A DNA stretch of 64,000 bases from Pseudomonadota bacterium (lineage in GTDB: Bacteria; Pseudomonadota; Gammaproteobacteria; Steroidobacterales; Steroidobacteraceae), in assembly GCA_018241505.1 (NCBI GenBank), contig JAFEDS010000005.1, forward strand, positions 124,001 to 188,000. The letters are read 5' to 3'. Under the pieces are notes generated by a model, which was not told the origin of the DNA, did not search any database, and saw only the letters and a program-made list of their open reading frames with translations. Position 1 is the stretch's first letter. Every line of letters starts with the position of its first letter. Shown here one piece after another: positions 34,996 to 44,104 of this stretch. The position numbers and the translations under genes are program-made.

Positions 34996-36408
34996 TCATT
35001 CGAGCCCCAGGTCCGCCGTCCGGGCCAGTTGCCGGTCCTGCTCAATGTTGAATGAGCGGCAGGCCAGCAGATACACAACACCCGCAACGGGCAAACCCAC
35101 CAACATCGCGATATCGGCGCCGCCGAGTGCGCGCGCAACCGGACCTGTGTATGACTCCGTCTTGAAGAAGGGAATCATGGCGACAAAGCCCACCCCGTAA
35201 GCAACGAGCCCGCGCCAGTTCCAACGCCCGTACATGCCGCGTGGATTGAAAATCTCACGGATGGAGTAGTGCCCTTGCCGCACGAGGTAGAAATCCACCA
35301 GGTTGATTGCGGTCCACGGCGTAAACAAATACAGCAGCACGGACAGCAGATCGTTGAATTCGGTGACAAAGTCGCCCGAGGCGTTCAGTGCCAAAACGCT
35401 CGAGACGATGCCGGCCACAATCAGGCTCGCGACGCGCTTGCCCACGGTGCATTCCAGCGGTCTGCAGGTGTCCCAGACACTCAACAACGTCAGCGATGCC
35501 CCATAGAAGTTGAGTGTTGAAATACAGACCAGGCCGAGCAGGGCGCCCACCAGTAAAATGACACCGAAGCCCGGCAAGATCGAGTCAGCGGCACCTTGCA
35601 AAGCCGCGGCAACATCCAACTTGGGAGCCACTGCCGCGGCGACGGTCCCCACGAGCATCATCCATGCGCCGCCGATGAACGCCCCCAGGTAGGTCCACCA
35701 GAATGAGGCCCGCACGCCCACCTCCCTGGGCAGATATCTGGAGTAATCCGATACGTAGATTGACCAGGAAAGTTGGTAGGACGCGGCTGCAAACAATTCG
35801 GTGAGGAACGGTATGGTCTTGAAGCCGTTGGGGTCCCACTGTTGCGGAGGCAATTTGATCAGGAATGCGCCGCCGATCGTGAACACGGTGAGCAGCGCGA
35901 TCATCAGATACGCGAACACGCGCTGTGCCAGATGGATGGTGTGGTAACCGACGATCGCAAGCGCCATGGCGAGCACAGCAAAGGCGATGATCACCGCGGG
36001 TGAAGTGGCGGGAATCGAAGGGGAAATCTGGTGGATCGTCTGCGCGGCGAGCACCTGGTTGAAGGCATTGAAGCCAATGAACGCAATCAGTGCCACGGCC
36101 CAGACGAGCAGCGCGCCCGCGTAGCCGAACTGGGGGCGCGACTGGATCATCTGCGGCAACCCGAGCTGCGGGCCTTGGGTCGAGTGAAATGCCATGAAGA
36201 ACGTCCCCAGGGCGCAGCCCGCCAGCACCGCGATTGAGGTCCAGAGCAGGTTGGCGCCGAGGGTGATTCCGATGGTGCCGACGGCCAGTGTGGCCAGGTG
36301 AGCGTCCCCTGAGAACCATACAGGCCACAGGTGCCAGACTTTCCCGTGCCGCTCCGCCAGCGGCACATAGTCGATGGAGCGTTTTTCTATGAGCCGGCCA
36401 TTCGACAT
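34996..36408 (-). CDS. NCS1-family permease, candidate carnitine/betaine-type uptake
   Basis: 470 residues, about 12 membrane segments, with the NCS1 nucleobase/cation-symporter layout. The start is HLWPVWFSGDAHLATLAVGTIGITLG, with motifs LPQMIQSRPQFGYAGALLVW, QLSWSIYVSDYSRYLPREVG and LFTPWTAINLVDFYLVRQGHYSI. Known members move purines, pyrimidines, hydantoins or vitamins. Here it is divergent from carnitine dehydrogenase, and the shared intergenic palindrome overlaps its TATAAT, so a quaternary-amine substrate is inferred. The start has GGGGG upstream. Confidence 0.85.
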   Translation of the reverse strand: MSNGRLIEKRSIDYVPLAERHGKVWHLWPVWFSGDAHLATLAVGTIGITLGANLLWTSIAVLAGCALGTFFMAFHSTQGPQLGLPQMIQSRPQFGYAGALLVWAVALIAFIGFNAFNQVLAAQTIHQISPSIPATSPAVIIAFAVLAMALAIVGYHTIHLAQRVFAYLMIALLTVFTIGGAFLIKLPPQQWDPNGFKTIPFLTELFAAASYQLSWSIYVSDYSRYLPREVGVRASFWWTYLGAFIGGAWMMLVGTVAAAVAPKLDVAAALQGAADSILPGFGVILLVGALLGLVCISTLNFYGASLTLLSVWDTCRPLECTVGKRVASLIVAGIVSSVLALNASGDFVTEFNDLLSVLLYLFTPWTAINLVDFYLVRQGHYSIREIFNPRGMYGRWNWRGLVAYGVGFVAMIPFFKTESYTGPVARALGGADIAMLVGLPVAGVVYLLACRSFNIEQDRQLARTADLGLE

Positions 36409-36433
36409 TGCTTACCCCCGGGGCTTTTTTATT

Positions 36434-36454
36434 ATATTATGACGACAACATTAT
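36434..36454. promoter_or_regulatory. Shared operator-like palindrome, site 1
   Basis: A 21-bp partial inverted repeat that begins ATATTATG, holds GACAA in the centre and ends TTAT. It matches the site at 45521-45541 in 17 of 21 positions. It lies between the divergent NCS1 permease and carnitine dehydrogenase genes. A TATAAT box for the permease overlaps its right end (36455-36450, minus strand), so a bound repressor would block both directions. The local AT-richness stands out from the GC-rich surroundings. Confidence 0.7.
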
Positions 36455-36481
36455 AAAAGCGAATCCGGAACCCTTCAGACT

Positions 36482-37957
36482 ATGCGACAGGTCAAAACAC
36501 TCGGTCTTCTGGGCACAGGGGTCATCGGTGGGGGCTGGGCTGCGCGCGCGCTGCACTATGGTATCGATGTCATCGCCGCCGACGTCAAGCCGGAAATGCA
36601 AGCCTGGATCCGTGGCGCCGTGGACAACGCCGAGAGTGCGCTGTCGCGGCTGACGTTCGCACCGCTTCCGCCCAAAGGGAAGCTGACGTTCACCACCGAT
36701 CTGCTGGCCATGGCGAAGCAGGCGGATTTCATCCAGGAAAACATTCCGGAGCAGCTCGAATTGAAGCAGCGCGTGCTGGCTGATGTCAGCCGCGTAGCGC
36801 CTCAGGACGTCGTGATTGCGTCCAGTACCTCGGGGCTCATGCCCACGGATTTGCAGAAGAACATGGTTGCGCCGGAGCGGTTCCTCGTCGCGCATCCGTT
36901 CAATCCGGTTTATCTGCTGCCTCTCGTGGAACTGGTGGGCGGCACAAAGACCAGCGCCGCTGCCATCGAAGCCGCGCGCAGATTCTTCACCTACATCGGC
37001 ATGCACGCTCTGCATGTGCGAAAGGAGGTTCCGGGGCACCTGACGGACCGCCTCCAGGAGGCGATCTGGCGCGAGATCCTGCACCTCGTCAATGATGGTG
37101 TGGCCACCACTGGCGAGCTGGATGAGTCCATTATCTACGGCCCCGGGTTACGTTGGGCCGGAATGGGCACGAACCTGATTTATCACCTGGCCGGCGGCGA
37201 GCCCGGCATGCGTCACATGTTGCGTCAGTTCGGCCCCTGCCTGAAGTGGCCCTGGACGAAGCTCGAAGCCCCCGAGCTGACGGAAGGGCTGATTGACAAG
37301 ATGGTCGACGGCACCCAAGCACAGGCAGGCGGCCGCTCGATTCGCGAGCTCGAACGGCTTCGCGATGATTACCTGGTAGACATCCAACAGGTGCTGCGGA
37401 AGTACAACCTCGGTGCGGGCGCTACCTTGCGCGGTGTCGAGAAGCGGTTGTACGACGACGCCGCTGCCAGGGCCGGTGCTAACAATGACGTACCATTGCG
37501 ACTCGTCGAGACGCAAGTGCGTCCTGAGTGGGTCGATTACAACGGTCACATGACCGACTCGCGATATCTGCAGGTATTCGGTGACGCAACGGATGCTCTG
37601 TTCCGCCGGGTGGGTGTCGACGACGCATATCGCAAGAGCGGTCGAGCAATGTACACGGTGGAATCTCACGTCACGCATCTGAACGAAGCCAAGGCGTTGG
37701 AAGGGCTGTTCGCGACCACTCAACTTCTGAGCGTCGACGACAAACGCGTACACCTGTTTCATCATCTGCGACGGACGCGCGATAACGCGGTGGTTGCGAC
37801 TTGCGAGCAGATCTACCTGCATGTGGATACGCAAGCGAGCAAAGCTTCGGCCATGGACACCCAGGTGCGCTCGAAGTTGGAAGCGATTCGCAAATCCCAT
37901 GCGGACCTGGCGACGCCTGAACAGACGGGCCGCCACGTCGGGGCCCCTCGAAACTAA
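36482..37957 (+). CDS. L-carnitine dehydrogenase fused to betainyl-CoA thioesterase
   Basis: 491 residues in two parts. Residues 1-320 are a 3-hydroxyacyl-CoA-dehydrogenase-type fold: NAD motif LGLLGTGVIGGGWAARA, SSTSGLMPTDLQ, and the signature HPFNPVYLLPLVELVGG. Residues about 335-491 are a hot-dog thioesterase (VRPEWVDYNGHMTDSRYLQVFGDATDALFRRVG). This is the described fusion of carnitine 3-dehydrogenase with a betainyl-CoA thioesterase. The pathway is: L-carnitine is oxidised to 3-dehydrocarnitine; cleavage with acetyl-CoA gives acetoacetate and betainyl-CoA; the thioesterase frees glycine betaine. First gene of the operon with a TetR regulator and an acyl-CoA dehydrogenase. Confidence 0.9.
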   Translation: MRQVKTLGLLGTGVIGGGWAARALHYGIDVIAADVKPEMQAWIRGAVDNAESALSRLTFAPLPPKGKLTFTTDLLAMAKQADFIQENIPEQLELKQRVLADVSRVAPQDVVIASSTSGLMPTDLQKNMVAPERFLVAHPFNPVYLLPLVELVGGTKTSAAAIEAARRFFTYIGMHALHVRKEVPGHLTDRLQEAIWREILHLVNDGVATTGELDESIIYGPGLRWAGMGTNLIYHLAGGEPGMRHMLRQFGPCLKWPWTKLEAPELTEGLIDKMVDGTQAQAGGRSIRELERLRDDYLVDIQQVLRKYNLGAGATLRGVEKRLYDDAAARAGANNDVPLRLVETQVRPEWVDYNGHMTDSRYLQVFGDATDALFRRVGVDDAYRKSGRAMYTVESHVTHLNEAKALEGLFATTQLLSVDDKRVHLFHHLRRTRDNAVVATCEQIYLHVDTQASKASAMDTQVRSKLEAIRKSHADLATPEQTGRHVGAPRN

Positions 37958-37969
37958 CGGAATTGTGTC

Positions 37970-38599
37970 ATGCCCAAGATTGTCGACCATGACGAGCGCC
38001 GCGATCAGATCGCCCTGGTTGCCTGCCGCGTTGTAGCGGAAAACGGCTTCGATCAGGCCACTATCGTGCGAATCGCTCGTGAGGCGGGCTATACGACGGG
38101 GATGGTGGCGCACTATTTCGACACCAAGCAGGACATCATCATCGCGGCTTTGCGGCTCATCCTGCGGCGGATCGAGGAACGGCTGACGAAGCCTGCCACG
38201 GACTTGTTGACTGTGCTTTCCGAAGCACTGCCGGTCGATGAGCAGCGCTTCATTGAGTGTGCCTTCTGGACCGCGTTCTGGGGCCAGGTGTCCGCCGACA
38301 AGAAGCTGAAGCGCATCAACGCCTGGGTGCACCGGGAATACATGCGTCTATTTGAACGTTGTCTGTCGGAAGGCTGGCCGGTCTGGGCGCAACTGAACGC
38401 GGCCACGCGTGAGCAGGTCCTCAGGTCCGTGGTGACTTTCATCAATGGTGTGACTGCGAGCGCCGTCGCCAGCCAGAGCGACTGGCCGGCCGCCAAACAG
38501 GTCGAGCAATTGCGCCTGCAGTTGCAACTGCTGCATGCCTGGGCGCAGGACACGATCGCCGTTCCCTCGAAAAAGGTGTCCGCATGGACTTCTCGCTGA
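37970..38599 (+). CDS. TetR-family regulator of the carnitine cluster
   Basis: 209 residues. The N-terminal helix-turn-helix reads RRDQIALVACRVVAENGFDQATIVRIAREAGYTTGMVAHYFDTKQDIIIAAL, close to BetI-type TetR proteins. The C-terminal ligand-binding domain has the BetI-like WTAFWGQVSADKKLKRINAWVHREYMRLFERCL. It lies in the carnitine dehydrogenase operon, 12 bases downstream, and overlaps the next gene by 16 bases. It is the natural candidate to bind the two matching palindromes at 36434 and 45521, probably released by carnitine or a CoA derivative (inference). Confidence 0.85.
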   Translation: MPKIVDHDERRDQIALVACRVVAENGFDQATIVRIAREAGYTTGMVAHYFDTKQDIIIAALRLILRRIEERLTKPATDLLTVLSEALPVDEQRFIECAFWTAFWGQVSADKKLKRINAWVHREYMRLFERCLSEGWPVWAQLNAATREQVLRSVVTFINGVTASAVASQSDWPAAKQVEQLRLQLQLLHAWAQDTIAVPSKKVSAWTSR

Positions 38600-39747
38600 C
38601 TGAAGAACAACAGCTCATAGTCAAAACCACCCGTGAGTTTGTTGAGAACGAGCTCTACCCGCATGAGCAGCAGGTGGAAGCCACCGGCGTGCTCGACGAG
38701 TCACTGCGCAAGCAGTTGCGCGAGAAGGCGATCGCCGCGGGGTTGTACGCGGCCAATATGCCTACGGAGGTCGGGGGCGCCGGCCTCGATACGGTCAGTT
38801 GGATTCTGTACGAGAAGGAGCTCGGCCGGACCAACTATGCCCTGCATTGGAACTGCGTAGCGCGGCCGTCGAACATACTGTTGGCGTGCGAAGGTGAGCA
38901 GCGCGAACGCTACTTGCTGCCGGCGGTGCGTGGCGAGCGAACCGAGTGTCTGGCGATGACCGAGCCGCAGGCCGGTTCAGATGTTCGCGGCATGAAGGCC
39001 ACGGCGGTCCAGCAGGGTGATGACTTTGTCATCAACGGCACCAAGCATTTCATCAGCCACGCCGACCATTCCGATTTTGTCATCCTGTTCGTGGCCACGG
39101 GCGAGGAACAGTCGGCGCGCGGCAAGCGCAAGCTCATCACGGCCTTCCTGGTGGACATGGGTACGCCTGGATTCGAGGTTCGCGACGGCTACAAGAACGT
39201 CTCCCACCGCGGCTATACCAACAGCATCCTGGAATTCAACAATTGCCGGGTGCCGAAAGCGGCGGTGCTGGGCGAAGTTCACAAGGGTTTCGAGGTGGCG
39301 AACACCTGGCTGGGAGCGACTCGGGTGCAGGTGGCGGCCACCTGCCTCGGGCGTGCCGAGCGTGCGCTGGAGCTGGCCACCCAATGGGCGGTCGATCGAG
39401 TTCAATTCGGGCAACAGATCGGCAAGTTCCAGGGCGTCGGTTTCAAGTTGGCTGACATGGCGGTGGAGTTGAAAGCGGCCGAGCTTCTGTGCCTGCACGC
39501 GGCGTGGAAGATGGACCAGGGGACGGCGACGGACATGGACATGGCCATCGCGAAGCTCAAAGCCACGGAAATGCTCGCGATGGTGGCGGACGAGGCCCTG
39601 CAGATCCACGGCGGCATGGGCTTGATGTCGGACCTGCCGCTGGAGCGCATCTGGCGGGATGCCCGGATCGAGAGGATCTGGGAAGGCACCAGCGAGGTCC
39701 AGCGGCACATTATTTCACGGGCGCTGTTGCGGCCGTTGGGCGGTTAG
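38584..39747 (+). CDS. Acyl-CoA dehydrogenase, candidate gamma-butyrobetainyl-CoA dehydrogenase
   Basis: 387 residues, standard acyl-CoA dehydrogenase fold. The flavin signature CLAMTEPQAGSDVRGMKATA is near residue 125, the domain linker GYTNSILEFNNCRVPKAAVLG follows, the segment QFGQQIGKFQGVGFKLADM is near 280, and IRIW-type RIERIWEGTSEVQRHIISRALL near the C-terminus includes the catalytic Glu. Context with a CaiD-like hydratase and an acyl-CoA ligase suggests oxidation of gamma-butyrobetainyl-CoA to crotonobetainyl-CoA. Ordinary fatty acyl-CoA activity cannot be excluded from sequence alone. Its stop overlaps the convergent downstream gene. Confidence 0.88.
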   Translation: MDFSLTEEQQLIVKTTREFVENELYPHEQQVEATGVLDESLRKQLREKAIAAGLYAANMPTEVGGAGLDTVSWILYEKELGRTNYALHWNCVARPSNILLACEGEQRERYLLPAVRGERTECLAMTEPQAGSDVRGMKATAVQQGDDFVINGTKHFISHADHSDFVILFVATGEEQSARGKRKLITAFLVDMGTPGFEVRDGYKNVSHRGYTNSILEFNNCRVPKAAVLGEVHKGFEVANTWLGATRVQVAATCLGRAERALELATQWAVDRVQFGQQIGKFQGVGFKLADMAVELKAAELLCLHAAWKMDQGTATDMDMAIAKLKATEMLAMVADEALQIHGGMGLMSDLPLERIWRDARIERIWEGTSEVQRHIISRALLRPLGG

Positions 39748-41039
39748 ATCACCCGCAGGCGCTGCAGCTTGTCGATTTCCCGCTTCACGGCTTCCAGTCC
39801 CCCGTTCGCGTACAGAATTTCCAGCCGCTCCGGGCTGAGGAACGCGAACACTACATTGCGGAACTTGTTGTTGAACACAAACACATTGCTCGGGTCGTAG
39901 CCGTACATCGGCGCGAGCTGTGCCAGCACCACCTGTGATTCCGTCACGGCCGGAATCGAGTTACTGAAGTCCGCATCGGACAGGTTGTGAATCTGGTATT
40001 CAATCAGCAGGTTGGTCTGTCCCGCGGACGGCAGGTCGACACCTTCACCCAGATTCAACAGCGGCGGCAGCTTGAGCTTACCCTGAGCATCCTGCACGAG
40101 GTAGCCCCTGGCGACGGGGTCGATGCGCGCCACGATGGCGGCGGCACGCAGCCAGTTGACCACCTTGAACTCGTTTCCGAGTGCCGGCGCCGAATGGGCT
40201 GATGCCTGTGTGATGACAAACGCCGGCGAGAGGCCGCGCGCCATCGACTCAGCCACGCTCAGAATGTGATGACCGCCGGTGCGCGAATCGCCCGCCGCGC
40301 CGGAGTTGTCGGTGGTGCCGTTGCCGCCGAAGTTCAGCTCAGTGAACTCCGTGCCATCGGCATTCCACTGGAACACCATCATCTTCGCCCAGTCGTGCCA
40401 GATCGGTGCGGCGAGAATCAGATCCTGGTTGATGAAGCCGTTCTCGGGCCGTGCGCTCAGGCCTTCCGCGACGGGGAGGCGGCCGACGCCGAGTTGACCG
40501 TATTCACCTCGGTAGGTGTCGGCAAAATTCTGGGAGCTCTGGTCATTAAAGGACTCGTGGACGGCCAATCCGCCCGGGTAGGAGTGATGGCCGCCGAAGT
40601 TGCTGCCTGGGGTCGCATCGATCGGCAGAGGCAGCTTGGGGCAGGCAGTGCCGTCATCGCGGACCGGCGGAAACACTCCGGCCCTCGCGCCACCGGCGAT
40701 GTTCGCAGTGTCAGTGGGATTGAGCAGGCCGGCCTGCTGGAGTTGGAAAATGATCTGATCCTTGACAGCGTCCGTCACATTGGCGCGGTGCGCGATGCAA
40801 GTCTTGGGATTGAAGAGCGCATCCAGGGTCGCGTCCCGCAGCTTGCGATCTTCGATCTGCCTGGCGTTATCAATGAGCAGGTGTTTGGCCGACTGTACCA
40901 GCGGCGAGACGCTGCCGATCTGTTCGGCGCGGGTGTTCCCAGCGCCCACCTGCGTCTGGTCGGCCGCAACAGCCGTCACACTCGTCATCAGTCCGCCGGC
41001 CACGAGCACGGCGGGAACGCGAAGGTCGCGCATACGCAT
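39744..41039 (-). CDS. Exported HD-type metal-binding protein of unknown function
   Basis: 431 residues with a signal peptide (RVPAVLVAGGLMTSVTAVAA). The mature protein has metal-ligand-like motifs in the order of HD phosphohydrolases: GGHHSYPGGLAVHESFN near residue 150, PIWHDWAKMMVFQ near 215, and GGHHILSVAESMARGL near 258. A C-terminal region (SQVVLAQLAPMYGYDPSNVFVFNNKFRNVVFAFLSPERL) follows. The HD pair is intact, but export from the cytoplasm is unusual. A GGGAGGGG ribosome site precedes the ATG. It sits between the two convergent carnitine operons, on the strand of the BKACE operon but 96 bases after it. A role in carnitine use is only suggested by position. Confidence 0.6.
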   Translation of the reverse strand: MRMRDLRVPAVLVAGGLMTSVTAVAADQTQVGAGNTRAEQIGSVSPLVQSAKHLLIDNARQIEDRKLRDATLDALFNPKTCIAHRANVTDAVKDQIIFQLQQAGLLNPTDTANIAGGARAGVFPPVRDDGTACPKLPLPIDATPGSNFGGHHSYPGGLAVHESFNDQSSQNFADTYRGEYGQLGVGRLPVAEGLSARPENGFINQDLILAAPIWHDWAKMMVFQWNADGTEFTELNFGGNGTTDNSGAAGDSRTGGHHILSVAESMARGLSPAFVITQASAHSAPALGNEFKVVNWLRAAAIVARIDPVARGYLVQDAQGKLKLPPLLNLGEGVDLPSAGQTNLLIEYQIHNLSDADFSNSIPAVTESQVVLAQLAPMYGYDPSNVFVFNNKFRNVVFAFLSPERLEILYANGGLEAVKREIDKLQRLRVI

Positions 41040-41135
41040 CAGTTATCCCCTCCCAAGGAAGTTGGCGGGTGTAACTTAATGCAACGCCGATGTCGGGATT
41101 GTGATGCTTGTGTTAAGGGCGTTTGACAGCGCGAG

Positions 41136-41930
41136 CTACTTTCCTTTCCACTGCGGTTTGCGCTTCTCGGAGAACGCGCGCGCGCCTTCCTTCAGATCTT
41201 CGGAGCGCAGTACTTTTTGTACCGCCGCCAGGCTGTCATGCAACTCGAACGCCTCGTGCTCCGGCACCATTTCCGAGTGACGCAGGAGTTGTTTGATCGC
41301 CGGGTACAACAGCGGCGGACCGTCCGCGAGCTGTCGCGCGATTTCCCGAGCCTTGGTGAGCCCTTGTCCCTTAGGTACGACGTGATTGCACATGCCCCAG
41401 TGCTTGGCTTCGGCTGCATCCATCCACCGGCCCGTCATGAGAAACTCAACCGCGACGTGATAGGGAACGCGGCGCCGCAGCTTGATGGTGGCCGCATCCG
41501 CCAGCACGGCCACATTGATTTCGGGCAGTGCGAATTTCGCATGTTCCTCCATCACAATGATGTCCGTTCCGAGCACGATTTCGAAGCCACCGCCGCAGGC
41601 GATGCCATTGACGGCCGCAATCACCGGCTTGTTGAGATTGCGCGGGTAGTTGAAACCGGCAAACCCGCCGACGCCCCAGTCCGAATCGGATTCCTCGCCA
41701 CCCGCCGCGGCTTTGAGGTCCCAGCCGGGGGAAAAGAACTTCTCCCCGCTGCCGGTGATGATGGCGATCCGTAGCTCGGGGTCGTCGCGAAAGGCGGAGA
41801 CAATGTCATTCAGCCGGCGACTGGCGGCCAGGTCGATTGCATTCGCCTTGGGACGATCGAGTGTGATTTCCAGGATCGCACCGTCGCGGGTGGTGCGGAC
41901 GCCATCTTTGGTGGATTCGCGGACTGACAT
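41136..41930 (-). CDS. caiD: Carnitinyl-CoA dehydratase-like crotonase (CaiD type)
   Basis: 264 residues, crotonase fold. It closely tracks E. coli CaiD over its length: ILEITLDRPKANAID, IITGSGEKFFSPGWDLKAAAGGE, GGFAGF, KPVIAAVNGIACGGGFEIVLGTDIIV, KFALPEINVAVLADAATIKLRRRVP and the ending EKRKPQWKGK. The two active-site Glu positions (in GGGFE and LPE) are present. It interconverts crotonobetainyl-CoA and L-carnitinyl-CoA. Last gene of the minus-strand carnitine operon, 11 bases after the ligase gene. Confidence 0.88.
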   Translation of the reverse strand: MSVRESTKDGVRTTRDGAILEITLDRPKANAIDLAASRRLNDIVSAFRDDPELRIAIITGSGEKFFSPGWDLKAAAGGEESDSDWGVGGFAGFNYPRNLNKPVIAAVNGIACGGGFEIVLGTDIIVMEEHAKFALPEINVAVLADAATIKLRRRVPYHVAVEFLMTGRWMDAAEAKHWGMCNHVVPKGQGLTKAREIARQLADGPPLLYPAIKQLLRHSEMVPEHEAFELHDSLAAVQKVLRSEDLKEGARAFSEKRKPQWKGK

Positions 41931-41941
41931 GGAGAAGTCTC

Positions 41942-44104
41942 CTATGGAGCGTTCAGGCGTATGAGCGCATCTACCGCAACGGCGCCCAAACCGGCCGGGC
42001 GAACGATGACGGGGTTGATGTCCAGCTCAGCGAGCGTGTTCAGATTGGCTTCTGCGTAGCGTGTGCAGGCCAGGACGGCCTCAATGAGGGCCGGGAGGTC
42101 GCCCGCGGGTTTACCGCGGAAGCCGGCGAGCAACTTCGACACCTTTAGACGCTTCAAAGCCGCCTGGATGGATGCCGGCGTGAAGGGAGGAAGCAACGTG
42201 ACGGTATCACGAAGCAGCTCTGTGAGAACGCCGCCGGCGCCGATGACCAACACCTGGCCAAACTGGGAATCGACGGTCATGCCAACGAGAATTTCAGCAA
42301 CACCGTCGGCAATCATCTGCTCAACCAGGAGTTGGTCCGAGAGCTTCGAGAGTCGTTGCGCCGCAAGCTCAGCTTCCGCCGCCGTGCGAATGTTCACAAC
42401 AACGGCGCCGAGCTCGGATTTATGCTCCAGATGGGCACCTGAGGCCTTCATGACGACGGGGAAACCGATGTCCAGCGCGGCTGCGGCGACGTCGTTTGGC
42501 GCAACCACTTTGGACCGTGGGATGGTGAGGCCGAAGGCGGCGAGGGCGGATTTAGCGGCGTGCTCGGTGAGTGCGCGGGCCGCGTGTTCGCCTAAAGATG
42601 CCGAAGGCGGCACCGTGGCGCCCGCCGCGTCGCCGCCAAGGGTCGGGTCCACCGCCGCACGGGCCGGCCGCCCCGCAGGCACCCGCAACTCAACCTTCGC
42701 TCCGCCCGCCCAAGCCTCGCCGACTTCGCCAGCGAGATTCAGCGCCTCGAGGGCCTCACGTTGACCTTGTAGCGGCATGACACCCGCTGCGAGGCACATT
42801 TCCCGCGTCGTCGGCGACATTGACTCCGGCATTGCGCTGATCAAGGCGCCGCGCGCCGGCGGTCCCGGAAAAGTTGCCAGGTACTGCTTGATGGCAACCA
42901 CATACGCCGCCGGATCCGCCTGATTCTCCGGTGGGCAATCGAGCATGAATCCCGTCGTGTCAAACCCCGCCCGATGGACCAGCGAGAACATGGAGCTCAT
43001 GGCTGGAGCGTCGAACCAGATGTGCGTGTGAAAATCGAAGGGATTCGCGACAGTGACTTTGTCGGTCAGCAGCTCTTGCAACTGAGCAGCAGTGTCCGCG
43101 GGGAAGGGCGGATAGGTCAGCCCCAGGTCGCGCGATGCGTCAGCCGTCATGGCCATGTCGCCACCCGACGCGCCCATGATCAACACACGTCGTCCACGCA
43201 AGGGACCGCCGGTGTGGAAAACCTTCAACGTCTCGCACAGTGTCGCCAACGATTCGCACCGTGCGATCCCTGCCTGGCGGCACAAGGAGTCAAATACAGT
43301 ATCGGCGCCAGCCAGAGACCCTGTGTGCGTGTGCGCAGTGCGTGCCGCAGCTTCCGTGCGTCCAGCTTTCACCAAGGCAATCGGTTTTCCTGCCAAGCGT
43401 GCTTTCTCAACCGCACGTGCAAATCGAACAGGATCTTTCACGCCTTCAACGTAAAGTCCAAACGCGGTCACGCGTTCGTCGTCGGCAAGCAACTCGATCA
43501 TGTCCTCCACCGCAAGACACGTCTGGTTGCCAACAGTCAGCACATAGCCAATCGGCAGCGATCGATCGTTGAACAAAATGTTCAGAGCCAGCGTGCCGCT
43601 CTGGCAGATGATGGCGACACCGCGATCTATGCGGTAGTTGATTCCGCTGGCGGCCGGTCGGCCCACCACCTGGTCGGGCCAGAGGGCGACCTGGTCGAAG
43701 AAATTAATGAACCCGTAGCAGTTAGGGCCGAAGAAAGGCAGATCCCTGGCATTCGCGAGCAACTCGGACGTCAGGCGTTGACCCTGCACAGCACCTGTTT
43801 CGGAGAATCCGGCAGCAAAGCAGACGAAGCCGCCGGCTCCACGGCGTGCCAGGCCCTCGGCAATCGCGGGTACCTCGCTCGCCGGCGCCGCGACGAACGA
43901 AGCGTCAGGGGCGCCGGGTAACTCGTCGATGGAGCGAAAATATTTGACTTCGGGAGTGGATGGCCGCTTCGGGTGAATGCGCCAGACCTCGCCACGAAAT
44001 CCGATGACTTTGCCACCGGCGTCAACCGCGTCCGCCCAGCCACTGCCGAACAGCGCCACCGTTTGAGGAGCCAGAAGGCGTTTGATGCCGCTCAGGTTCG
44101 TCAC
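41942..44104 (-). CDS. NDP-forming acyl-CoA synthetase (ACD family)
   Basis: 720 residues from GTG 44104, which overlaps the thioesterase stop as GTGA; the longer open frame to 44284 is thioesterase DNA and not used. The N-terminal CoA-binding fold begins LSGIKRLLAPQTVALFGSG, the succinyl-CoA-synthetase-like ligase domains follow (GPNCYGFINFF; IICQSGTLALNILFNDR; SGGDMAMTADASRDLGL), and the ATP-grasp half ends the protein (GFPVVMKASGAHLEHKSELGAVVVNIRTAAEA ... LNTLAELDINPVIVRP). Members activate organic acids as CoA esters with release of ADP and phosphate. Here the substrate is inferred to be carnitine, crotonobetaine or gamma-butyrobetaine, in place of the AMP-forming CaiC. Confidence 0.86.
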   Translation of the reverse strand: MTNLSGIKRLLAPQTVALFGSGWADAVDAGGKVIGFRGEVWRIHPKRPSTPEVKYFRSIDELPGAPDASFVAAPASEVPAIAEGLARRGAGGFVCFAAGFSETGAVQGQRLTSELLANARDLPFFGPNCYGFINFFDQVALWPDQVVGRPAASGINYRIDRGVAIICQSGTLALNILFNDRSLPIGYVLTVGNQTCLAVEDMIELLADDERVTAFGLYVEGVKDPVRFARAVEKARLAGKPIALVKAGRTEAAARTAHTHTGSLAGADTVFDSLCRQAGIARCESLATLCETLKVFHTGGPLRGRRVLIMGASGGDMAMTADASRDLGLTYPPFPADTAAQLQELLTDKVTVANPFDFHTHIWFDAPAMSSMFSLVHRAGFDTTGFMLDCPPENQADPAAYVVAIKQYLATFPGPPARGALISAMPESMSPTTREMCLAAGVMPLQGQREALEALNLAGEVGEAWAGGAKVELRVPAGRPARAAVDPTLGGDAAGATVPPSASLGEHAARALTEHAAKSALAAFGLTIPRSKVVAPNDVAAAALDIGFPVVMKASGAHLEHKSELGAVVVNIRTAAEAELAAQRLSKLSDQLLVEQMIADGVAEILVGMTVDSQFGQVLVIGAGGVLTELLRDTVTLLPPFTPASIQAALKRLKVSKLLAGFRGKPAGDLPALIEAVLACTRYAEANLNTLAELDINPVIVRPAGLGAVAVDALIRLNAP

